In this document: piece after piece, positions 54,676-64,000 of the stretch
Layout of the letters: every line of letters begins with the position of its first letter
How positions within the stretch are numbered: the first letter of the stretch is position 1
Notes under the pieces: model-generated
What the model saw: only the letters and a program-made list of their open reading frames with translations
Told to the model about the DNA's origin: nothing
Databases searched by the model: none
Program-made: the position numbers and the translations under genes
Assembly (NCBI GenBank): GCA_036245525.1
Contig: BTPG01000001.1
Coordinates: forward strand, 180,198,749 to 180,262,748
Direction of reading: 5' to 3'
Length of the DNA: 64,000 bases
Source of the DNA: Semisulcospira habei
Lineage: Eukaryota; Mollusca; Gastropoda; Semisulcospiridae

Positions 54676-56159
54676 GTGGCATTTTTGAAGAATGGCAAAG
54701 CAGCAGGGCCAGATGGCATCCCAGCGGAGTCTCTGAAAGCAGACCTAGAGACAACAGTTGAGATGCTGTACCCACTGTTTGGAAAGATCTGGGAAGAGGA
54801 GGTGATGCCAGCTGACTGGAAGGAGGGGTACCTAATCAAGCTTCCCAAGAAAGGCGACCTCAGCAAGTGTTCCAACTACAGAGGAATCACCTTGCTGTCA
54901 GTACCAGGAAAGGTCTTCAACAGGATCATCCTAGAGAGAATGAAGAGCTCCGTTGACCCCCAGCTGAGAGACCAGCAAGCAGGATTCAGGAAGAACCGAT
55001 CATGTACAGACCAGATCGCCACTCTCCGCATCATCGTGGAACAGTCTCTGGAGTGGAGCTCCCCGCTGTACGTCAACTTTGTGGATTATGAGAAAGCATT
55101 TGACAGCGTGGACCGAGAGACTCTGTGGACACTACGGTGTACCCACAAAGCTCGTCCGCCTGATCAAGAGCAGCTATGATGGCATGACATGTCGCGTGAT
55201 CCACGAAGGGCAGTTCACCAGAGAGCTCCAGGTCAGAACTGGTGTCAGGCAGGGGTGTCTGCTGTCTCCGTTCCTCTTCCTACTGGCCATAGACTGGGTC
55301 ATGAAGATGACCACAGAGCACAGACGAAGTGGAATACAGTGGACACTGTGGACACAGCTTGACGACCTCGATTTTGCAGACGACTTGGCATTACTGTCCC
55401 ACACTCATCAACAAATGCAGGACAAGACCACGAGGCTTGCTGACATCTCGTCCCAAATGGGCCTCACCATTCACAAACAGAAAACAAAGACAATGAGGCT
55501 GAACGCAACCAGGGAAGAACCAGTCTTGCTTGCTGGCACCCCGTTGGAGGAGATGGAGTCCTTCACCTATCTCGGGAGCATCATAGACAAAAAAAGGCGG
55601 CACCGATGCAGATGTCAGAGCACGAATCGGTAAAGCCAGAGCAGCCTTTCTCCAGTTGAAAAAAGTGTGGAGTTCCAGAGAGCTGTCACAACACACCAAA
55701 GTCCGGATTTTCAACTCCAATGTAAAAGCAGTTCTCCTATGTGGAGCAGAGACATGGAGATTGACAAAAACCACAGTCAACAGAGTACAGACCTTCATGA
55801 ACAGTTGCCTTAGAAGAATTTTGAAAATCCACTGGCCAGAGAAGATCAGCAACGTCAGACTCTGGGAGAGAACAGAGCAGATAACAGCAGAGAATGAAAT
55901 TGGGCGAAGAAGATGGGGATGGATCGGTCACAGTCTGAGAAAGCCAGCTTCCAGTATCACTAGGCAGGCATTGTCATGGAACCCCCAAGGAAAGAGGAAA
56001 AGAGGTAGGCCGAGAAACTCCTGGCGTCGAGACCTCCAAGCAGACATCAAGAGACTGGGAACCACCTGGAGTAGAATTGAAGGAGAAGCACAGGTCAGGA
56101 GTTGCTGGAGGTCTCTCGTCGACGGCCTATACCCGGGTAGGGGTGACAGGCGTAAGTAA
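54676..56159 (+). pseudogene. RTE-like reverse transcriptase (copy C, broken)
   Basis: RT motifs through YEKAFDSVDRETLW are open to ~55130, where 11 bases present in A and B are missing. Another frame then carries GVRQGCLLSPF and FADD to ~55590, where one extra A in an A-run shifts it again; 55656-56159 holds the C-terminus to GRGDRRK. Three lesions in total with the upstream one, so copy C is dead. Confidence 0.85.
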
Positions 56160-56180
56160 GTAAGTAAGCCGCATGACGTA

Positions 56181-56654
56181 AAAGTGATATACGCAGTGCA
56201 AGGGCGGATCAGTTACCTTCCCGGAGGGAGTTCCAACTTTTTATTTGGTACAGAAGTTTAACTTGGCCCGACACAAAAGGTCTTCGGATGCCAGACCTTA
56301 CTTCACAGCATCCCAAAAATCTCAAACAGCGCGTGGAGGTCGGGGGGGGGGGGGGGGGGGGGATCTGAGGGGGTTGGGTCAATGCTACCGACATGCGTCA
56401 TTATTCATTATTCATCCAAAACCACAAGTTCGACCACATGTCACTTTTCTTCCGCTACAAACACTGCATATACACATTTCCTCATTTACCTGAACTGCTG
56501 ATCAATCCGTAATACTGCTGAATCACATATCGTTCTGCACTATTCTTCATGTATTTGAACTGCTCATCAATCCCTACTGCAAATCATATCTCGTTTTACA
56601 CTGTATCTGTCCTAAATTACTGTGAAAAAGTGACGCCTCTGACTGGATGTGCTT
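56181..56654. other. Unassigned DNA with a G-run
   Basis: G-run of about 22 at 56341-56362. A loosely duplicated phrase (GAACTGCT-ATCAATCC) occurs at 56492 and 56559. No gene. Confidence 0.5.
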
Positions 56655-57366
56655 TTATCGAAATGAATCAAATGGTTCCCACCAGTAGTCAAAGCGGATA
56701 GGCCAAAGGTACAAGTGCCGGCGCTTTGACTTGAAACTCACACAGGCAACCTGCACAAGTTCGTCAACTTGCCCAACATATTCAGTTCCATTCCACTGAA
56801 CTAGATGGAAGGTTCCAACCACTGGAGCTTGAGTGTGTGTGTGGGGAACGATAGGCACAAAGTGTTTGGCACACAGTGATCAGCAACCATGTTACTGCGG
56901 AGTGAGAACCACATGATGAACAATTTCGGCTACATCTCCCAACCAAGATCTGGAAAAACCGACTGGTTTGGACGCTTCAGCACAAAACTGGCTGTGCAAA
57001 ACTCCCACAACCCTGACAAACTGCAGTTTTTAACCACTGACATCACTTCAGCTTGAAACGACATACGCTCTGAAGCATCAGGTGAAACTGAGGTCAGCAC
57101 AGCCATTTGAATAACTTCAGCTGGTGACAGTCATGAGGAGCGCACCAATTAGAACCATTCAGAAAACTGTCTGGATGCAGTGCCATACAAATAACAATGC
57201 GACACCTGAGCTCTTCATGGCACATTTCTGTGTCAAATATTAGAAGGCTCAGCGCTCTGAAAAAAAAAAAAGAGTTGCCATTTGCATTTACACTTTCATG
57301 TATCATGTACACGTTCAACACATATTCTGCATGTTCTATTATCAAACATGACACTCTCCCTCTCAA
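56655..57366 (-). pseudogene. Unrecognised decayed coding fragment
   Basis: The minus-strand frame at 56655-56858 has PVVGTFHLVQWNGTEYVGQVDELVQVACVSF ending in LYLWPIRFDYWW (quoted in part), a compact beta-rich pattern with conserved-looking Trp/Tyr/Gly. Upstream frames on the same strand (57094-57366) contain EELRCRIVICMALHPDSFLNG. I cannot name the family; a transposon-associated or host pseudogene are both possible. Confidence 0.3.
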
Positions 57367-57427
57367 GGCCTTTCACACGATTCCATGGGTGACTACGAGA
57401 TGGAAAGTGTCAACAATGGCGATCTGA

Positions 57428-58156
57428 GTGCGAAAGGCGTTCTAACAACACCACCATTTAACAGGTGATTGCACATCAGGTTTACATCGGCCGTGTTGCA
57501 AATTTGACGGTCGACGCAACACGCCTTGAAAAGGGAGCTTGTCAACAACTACAAACACGTGTGACCACATTTTGTCTGAATGATTTTTACATTCTACAAA
57601 TTAGCAGTTTTCTCCAATCACAACGTTCCAGAGAGTGGTATAGACAAATATGCTGCACCAAATATGACCTTTCTTTGATCGAACGTCATATTTACCACAC
57701 ACGCATTGTGGTAATGTTATGACGTACAACTCGCTAAATCATTTTCAACGCACATGTTTGGCGACAACAAACTGCCCAATTCGTTTCAATCTGCAGAAAT
57801 GACATATCAATCCTTTGTCTAGGTAACTGTTATGCAAAATCTATACAGAAAGTATGTTGAACGTAGATTTTATGTCGAACGTCAGACAAAGTGTCTAATA
57901 CACAAAGCCTGCTAAACACCAACCCGAAGGCAAACTTTATATCACCATCAAGTTGAGGACTACCTCGGGGAAAAACGGGAGGACCCCGGGAAAAAAAATA
58001 GCGTCGGTTTGAAGCTTTCCGCAATCATCGATCCAGCATAGCGCCTATGCATCACGTGATACGAAGAAACGATGGGTAAACTTTCAAAAATGAAATTGGC
58101 AGCAGTTGAGGAAGAAAAGACAACTATGTCGAACGTCGATTATTACAACAAAAACC
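57428..58156. other. Unassigned DNA
   Basis: No gene or repeat recognised. Confidence 0.45.
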
Positions 58157-58276
58157 GGTGGAAGTAAACTCGCCTTTCAAAAAAGGCTGTTTGTGTTTTT
58201 ATGTTGAAACATGCATGGTGGAAGTAAACTCGCCTTTCAAAAAAGGCTGTTTGTGTTTTTATGTTGAAACATGCGA
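58157..58276 (+). repeat. 60-bp tandem duplication
   Basis: Two exact 60-bp copies (GGTGGAAGTAAACTCGCC ... GTTGAAACATGC) lead directly into the 121-bp array, sharing the TTTTTATGTTGAAACATGC segment with it. Confidence 0.9.
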
Positions 58277-58975
58277 AGTACAGGAAGTGATGGTCATAAT
58301 TCGTCTGCTATGAGGTTCACATTGTGCGAAGTTCAGAGAAGAGATATTGTGTCGCAAAATTACAACACGCCTGACGTTTTTATGTTGAAACATGCGAAGT
58401 ACAGGAAGTGATGGTCATAATTCGTCTGCTATGAGGTTCACATTGTGCGAAGTTCAGAGAAGAGATATTGTGTCGCAAAATTACAACACGCCTGACGTTT
58501 TTATGTTGAAACATACGAAGTACAGGAAGTGATGGTCATAATTCGTCTGCTATGAGGTTCACATTGTGCGAAGTTCAGAGAAGAGATATTGTGTCGCAAA
58601 ATTACAACACGCCTGACGTTTTTATGTTGAAACATACGAAGTACAGGAAGTGATGGTCATAATTCGTCTGCTATGAGGTTCACATTGTGCGAAGTTCAGA
58701 GAAGAGATATTGTGTCGCAAAATTACAACACGCCTGACGTTTTTATGTTGAAACATACGAAGTACAGGAAGTGATGGTCATAATTCGTCTGCTATGAGGT
58801 TCACATTGTGCGAAGTTCAGAGAAGAGATATTGTGTCGCAAAATTACAACACGCCTGACGTTTTTATGTTGAAACATACGAAGTACAGGAAGTGATGGTC
58901 ATAATTCGTCTGCTATGAGGTTCACATTGTGCGAAGTTCAGAGAAGAGATATTCTGTCGCAAAATTACATTGTGC
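58261..58975 (+). repeat. 121-bp tandem array, about 6 units
   Basis: Units begin ATGTTGAAACATRCGAAGTA at 58261, 58382, 58503, 58624, 58745 and 58866: exact 121-bp spacing and almost no divergence (one G/A change splits units 1-2 from 3-6). The last unit decays at ~58970. No hammerhead core or protein frame is apparent. Confidence 0.95.
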
Positions 58976-60384
58976 CGTTTTTTAATAGGCAATAGCGCAA
59001 TATTTCCCACATGAAAATATTTGTTCTTAACTGGTATACATTGACACCTTGCCTCACAGAATTGATGATATGAAACCTTTTCTTTGCACACCATCACGTC
59101 GCTCACACGAGGTCGATCGGTGTTGCTTTCTGGCAAAGGAAATTTTCAGCCTTGGCCAACATTTTGATCATACAGTCACTAAACCTCTCAAAATGTGTCT
59201 CCCGTGTTATTTCTAGTGTATATTCAGGCATTTTACCATGATCTTAAAAAAACAGATGAATCAGGACTGGAAGTGCTTTTATTATGTACAATTTGGTCAA
59301 CCATCTTAGTAACACCTTTTGGCAATGGGTCATATATCTTAAAAGTCAGACATCAGACCATTAATAACGTATTTGGGTTTACGCCTACAGCAAGGCAAAG
59401 CAAGGAAGCAATGAACCAACAGTCTCAAAATGGTCGACTTAGTTTTCTTCTCCTGCTGTCATGCAGTGTCCCCTAACCGCATTAGGGGAAAAGTCAGTAT
59501 TCTCGGTGTCCAAAGTAGTATTGTCAGCGTGCATAGACTTTGGTCTTCTCGCTATACTACAGGGCACAGGTATAATCATTTCTACTCAAAACTGCCTAAA
59601 TAACTAATATCTAGTGTACAACACTAAGCGGTGTAACATCTAACTGAACAACAGGACGAGAAATAACATACACACTAAAAAACAAGGATACAAAACATAC
59701 CAACGAGAGTAAAGCCACAGAACCCCCAACCAAAGTGGGGCATGTGGTCAAGTTTGGCCCACTGACGTGAGCAGTACATAAATAGCTTACCAAAGTGAAA
59801 ACGTTCTCAAAATACACAACTAAATGCAGCCATACTCACATTAACATGTTTTTTGGTGTGTGATTTTGAGCACCATTTTCCACAAACTTGACACGGGCCA
59901 AAATTGAAATTCAAAGCAAAATGATGCTGTATTTCATAATAGTATGAATGGCTGACATAAATGCAAATAACACGTTCAACATGCACTCTACACTTTCTGA
60001 TAATATACTGACACCACTAAACAGGTCGCCCGTCCAGTTATACTCACACCGACCCCGGGTATCAGTGAAATCTGAATGCAGCCGTGCACCAACTCACTAA
60101 AAACAGAACGACACTGTTAACATTTTCACTTCAGTCGTCATTTTGGGTTTCAGTGCATCAGAGATGCACAGATACACTAAAAAGATAGCCTTGAGGAGCC
60201 ATACACTATAAGAGCCATACACTATAACCTACTACTAAGTATACCTGCTGCACAATATACCAGAGGAAAACAAAAGCCAGTGAACAGCCACATTATACCC
60301 ATGGCACGCAGAATATCTTGAGATATGTGCACTGACTGGGATCAAGGATCAACAAAAACAATAAGAATGTTGAGTTTTAGCCAC
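58976..60384. other. Unassigned intergenic DNA
   Basis: No gene recognised. A 16-bp tandem duplication (GAGCCATACACTATAA) lies at ~60196-60228. Confidence 0.5.
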
Positions 60385-60572
60385 ACTGTTCATGAAGGTC
60401 TGTACTCTGTTAACTGTGGTTTTTGTCAATCTCCAAGTCTCTGCTCCATATAGGAGAACTGCTTTTACATTGGAGTTGAAAATCCGGACTTTGGTGTGTT
60501 GTGACAGCTCTCTGGAACTCCACATTTTTTTCAACTGGAGAAAGGCTGCTCTGGCTTTACCGATTCGTGCTC
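60385..60572 (-). mobile_element. Internal RTE-like fragment
   Basis: 188 bp on the minus strand encode KVRIFNSNVKAVLLYGAETW and flanking residues, almost identical to the RTE copies. Both ends are cut within the ORF (no tail, no TSD), so this is a piece left by deletion or captured by recombination. Confidence 0.85.
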
Positions 60573-61171
60573 AGGGGATCTTTTGGATGTCTACAAATTT
60601 GGTTTTAGAATCATTGGAAAGATTCATTGGCTATAAGCATTGTGTTGCCATAAAAACATATTCATGTGAGATCTATAGAATTTGTTTCTGAGTCACCGAT
60701 CATCATAAAATCCGGAAAACGTGTTCCGGGTTCCAATCAAGTGCCATTCAAATTCCAGTAAGTCCGTCTACAGAAAATGGACATCCTCTGCGATGGGAAA
60801 CAGTTGTCGTCCGATTCAATGCTGAATGTGAAAAGTCGCATCAGTCGTCTGGCATGTCTGAAATGTGTTTCGAAATTTAAATAAAACATTGTTTTTTAAG
60901 GATGTTATCGTTTTTGTTGGCTCACGTACGAAGCAAAATCGAGTATGTTCTGGGTCGTCCGTCGTCCGAGGTAAGCTTTTTCTCGGAGACTATTCAAACC
61001 ACAGTCTTCAAACTTGCCCCAAGGATACTTTGTGGCAAGACCTTTTTAAACACGCCAAATTTGCACATTTCGGCAGTCGCGCATGCGCAGATGGTATTTT
61101 CTCACATTCAGCGGAAATAGGGGGGAACGTTTCAAAAACAGACGCAGATTGTAACTGAGCCAGCGAAAAAA
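60573..61171. other. Unassigned DNA containing a dispersed repeat piece
   Basis: 60984-61045 (TTCTCGGAGACTATTCAAAC, CACAGTCTTCAAACTTG, CCAAGGATACTT) matches 13003-13055; it is preceded by a CGTCCGTCGTCCG stretch that also occurs near 15645. No gene in this interval. Confidence 0.55.
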
Positions 61172-63916
61172 ATGGGAAAAAGTGACTTTTGTTGCGTGTA
61201 TAAATGTTCAAGACAACGCGATAGAGAAAAAGGAAAGGGAGGAGTCAGCTTTTTTTTTTTTAATCAGATTCCTCTAGGAAAGTCAAAAAAGGCGGCGCAG
61301 AGACGAAAGTTGTGGCTGAATGCACTACGACGCGAAAACTTCGAACCAACCAAGAACAGTAAGGTTTGCGATCGTCATTTTGTCTCAGGCATGGCAATAA
61401 ATGACCCTTGTTCGACGGATTACGTGCCTACACTTCATCTTGGGTATGGAAATGATATAACCGCCAGAAGAACAGCAACAAGCACCAATGGTCCGATGAA
61501 AAACTTTCAAGTTGGACAGATTCACATCAAAAAGCTCAAATGGCAGGTGTGGTGCCCCCCTTCGCTGCTGCATATGTTGTAGTCGATGACACGGATTGTC
61601 ATCCGGAGTACACTCAACAAATGTCTTGTAAGTAATAATAATATGTTATTACAAAGAGGTCTAATTTTTAAAATAAGCAATTTACTCAACCACTTGTTTA
61701 CATTCTCAATCTCAGTACTGGAGTAACTACTGCATATATTTAGGCATATTTTTAAGTTCAATATTGTCACAGAAAAAAATCAAATAAACATTAGGTTACT
61801 GTTTGTTTCTTAGCATATTATTACTGAATGTACAGCAAATTTAATATGAACTATTAAGTTACATGTGCAAATGTGTCAAACAAACAGTGGATAATTTGTT
61901 TTTTCATGTAAAAAGAAAAGTCATTTAACTATGCATTTTGGTAATGTAATTTACTTAACTATCATCATCATGTTGTTCTGTATTTTACAGCGAAATGGTA
62001 CTATCTGAATAATCTATATTAAATGATTTTTTTTTTGTTTAACAGCAATCCTGGATCTTCCACAAGCAGCAAAAGAAACTTCATGGCTACGGGGACCTGA
62101 TCATGATTACTGCACACCTTCAGCTGCAGCTCCAGTTCATCTTCAGGAAGAGCCAGTCAGTGCTTCAACAGTGCACAACTATGATAGGTCTGTAGTAGAT
62201 AACCTGTCTTGACAGTGCGCACAGGCAACTCGGAGATAAAAATATCCTAATCCACCAGCAAGAAGAACAAATACTTGATCTACAAGAACAGGTTTCCCAG
62301 CTGGAAGAGAAACTAAAAACAGTTTCTTTTGAGCCAGATACCTTTCTCACTGCAGATGAAACTGTACAATTTTATACTGGAATAAAGAACAAGAACATTT
62401 TTGATGCCCTCTTCAAACACCTAGAACCTAAAGCTGCAAGAATGCATTACTGGCGAGGAGATAATGTAGACTACATGCAGACAAAATCAAGAACAGGAAA
62501 GAAGAGGGGACTGACATTGAAACATGAGTTCACTGCAGTAATGATTAGGCTGAAGCTAGGACTTTTTGTTAATGACCTCTCTGCAAGATTAGGTATCAGT
62601 TGTGCTCACTTCTCCAGAATGTTTACTTCCTGGATTCGCTTTCTGCGACTAGAACTGCAGGGTTTGTGCCGTTTTCCCTCCAGATTTGAAGTGCGGCATT
62701 TCATGCCCCCTGAAAGTCATTCTAACCTGAGATGCATGATCGACTGCACAGAGTTCTTCACTGAGACACCAAGTTCCCTGATTTCCCGACAGACCTGATC
62801 AGCAGCACAATACAGCTAAGGTTTGTCAGAGACTTACAGCTAATAAAATAAAATTAACTTTAAACGTTTCACACTAGTTTTCCTACATGTATTTCATTAT
62901 ATAAAAAAATAATATAAAAGACACAAATAGGATTTTGCTATTTACATTTCAATGTAGTTTATTTTATTGAAAAAATTCAATTCAATTTCCCTTTTTTGTT
63001 GGTACGGGGGTGGTTAAGGTGTTGTGTGGGACGGGGGGGGGTTGGGGGGGGGGGAGGTAACGTATGTTGCACATTATTATTTCACTTTTCACTTCAATAA
63101 ATTATTTTGCATGATAATGATCATGTAATTATATATATATATTTATAATTGCAGGTACTCATTGCCTGTACGCCTGATGGAGTTTTATGCTACATTTCCA
63201 AGGTGTACGGTGGTGCAGTATCAGATAAGCACATCACCACCATTAGTGGATTCCTTGATTTTCTTCATCCCGGTGACATCGTGCTGGCTGACAAGGGATT
63301 TGATGTTAAGACAGAAGTGGAGATGAGAGGAGCTACTCTGAATCTGCCACCTTTTCTGAATCCAGGACAAAAGCAGTTCAGCGCAGAAGAGGTACTATTT
63401 TGCATTACAAGGCTGCCTAAAGATGCCATGTTCTTGAATCACTCCACAACATAAATTTAACAATAAAAATAAAATAAAATATAATTAATCACACAGGCAT
63501 GCACTCACAGAAACACAACATTAAGATTCAGATTGTTATGCAGTTTTATTTTTTACTCTCTGTGATGGAAGCAGTCCTTGCATTAATAAGACAATAAACC
63601 AGAACAAATGCAAACACAGAACCAACTGCCAAGTACTGACAGTTTATTGTTAAATGCAATTAACCTTTTGAGATCAACTATTCAGTGAGTCTTTAATTGT
63701 GTTATCTTGTTATGTTTTGATACAGGTGGTGCAAACTAGACAGATTGCTGAAGTGAGGATCTATGTGGAGCGACTAATTGGTCGAATAAAATGCTTCCAC
63801 ATCTTAGATCACATCACATCCCTCTCACGCTGCATCCACTGTTGGAGGACATTGTGCACACTTGTGCATATCTGACACAATTCCAGACACCTATCATTGC
63901 CTCAAAAACAACATGA
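61172..63916 (+). pseudogene. Spliced THAP + DDE transposase gene (Harbinger/ISL2EU type), frameshifted
   Basis: Exon 1 (61172-61627) encodes a THAP zinc finger: MGKSDFCCVYKCSRQ, RRKLWLNALRRENF, KVCDRHFVSG, DYVPTL, i.e. the Cys-Cys...Trp...Cys-His set. Exon 2 (62046-62820) gives a coiled coil (EQILDLQEQVSQLEEKL), an HTH (MIRLKLGLFVNDLSARLGIS) and CMIDCTEFF with the first Asp. Exon 3 (63155-63391) has SDKHITTISGFL and VLADKGFD (second Asp). Exon 4 (63726-63916) has RIYVERLIGRIK (Glu). Donors and acceptors are GT/AG (GTAAGT; AACAG; TTGCAG; TACAG). Frameshifts lie near 61490-61540, 62205, 62790 and 63820. The DDE triad is retained, so decay is recent. Confidence 0.85.
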
Positions 63917-64000
63917 TGTAAACGGACAGTATAGTACATAATTTTAATTTGATGTTGAAGAAACTTATGAAAATGCGCATAACATCTGAACAATTTCTGA
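63917..64000. other. Window end, downstream of the transposase
   Basis: AT-rich; terminal inverted repeats of the transposon, if present, were not identified in the window. Confidence 0.4.

Larger units (their letters stand above)
52877..56167 (+). mobile_element. RTE-like retrotransposon, full-length copy C
   Basis: 3,291 bp with the family start CCTCGCGCTGGG and a (GTAA)n tail, flanked by GCCGCATGACGTA (52864-52876, 56168-56180). Very similar to A and B. Confidence 0.9.

Noticed and set aside
58261..58975. CRISPR-like direct repeats
   Set aside because: The units are contiguous 121-bp tandem copies without unique spacers, and the genome is eukaryotic.
61172..61582. THAP domain protein as a host gene
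   Set aside because: Downstream exons encode a DDE transposase in the same orientation with matching splice phases, and frameshifts are present; a transposon gene is the simpler reading.

Overview
This is a gene-poor, repeat-saturated stretch of animal nuclear DNA. There is no bacterial-style gene organisation and I find no convincing host gene. Recognisable coding content is all transposon-derived: RTE-like, CR1/L2-like, Rex1-like and I/Nimb-like non-LTR retrotransposons, Tc1-like transposase relics, and a spliced THAP-plus-DDE (Harbinger/ISL2EU-type) transposase gene. (CA)n, (GA)n and (TATTG)n microsatellites, MITE-like elements and AT-rich unique DNA fill the rest. This mix, with a 2A-bearing CR1-group element and hammerhead repeats, suits a marine invertebrate, perhaps a mollusc; that assignment is inference.

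The most striking content is at 23931-34636. A tandem array of ~521-530 bp units carries, in nearly every unit, a complete type I hammerhead self-cleaving ribozyme: CUGAGGA, stem II GGUC/GACC, GAAA, a minimal stem III closing on GUC, and stem I GGUGUG/CACACC. I count 10 ribozymes on the minus strand and 5 on the plus strand, in two head-to-head halves. The whole block is bounded by a 13-bp direct duplication (AATGGTCCTTGGT) that interrupts the ORF2 of a CR1-group retrotransposon. This matches the metazoan retrozyme / Penelope-associated hammerhead repeat class. Older relics of the same family lie near 5.2, 9.3, 11.7-12.2, 37.6-38.2/41.5 and 52.2 kb.

Layout. 0-12 kb: relics, including a 5'-truncated RTE copy with a perfect TSD (1064-1816), a 27-bp-TIR MITE (1934-2206), a large inverted repeat (2721-3236), decayed RT fragments and a three-copy unknown repeat. 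12-19 kb: duplications, a 514-bp TIR element, and a Tc1 C-terminal relic. 20-35.5 kb: a nested stack, with (CA)n interrupted by a CR1-like element (ORF1 starting with a 2A motif, then APE-RT ORF2), interrupted by the hammerhead array, interrupted by RTE copy A. 35.8-38 kb: a Rex1-like 3' fragment and a Tc1 N-terminal relic. 38.2-41.4 kb: RTE copy B, inserted in an old retrozyme copy. 42.9-44.9 kb: two more RT relics. 45-52 kb: microsatellites, a second copy of a 15.7-kb repeat, and an I/Nimb-like RT relic. 52.9-56.2 kb: RTE copy C. 58.2-59 kb: a 121-bp tandem array. 61.2-63.9 kb: the THAP-DDE transposase.

The three full-length RTE copies start at the same nucleotide, end in (GTAA)n, have 12-13 bp TSDs and are very similar, so the family was active recently. 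Copy A appears to have only one coding lesion, in a C-run. The hammerhead array has a TSD of the same size class, which makes an RTE-type machinery a candidate for mobilising it; this is a hypothesis.
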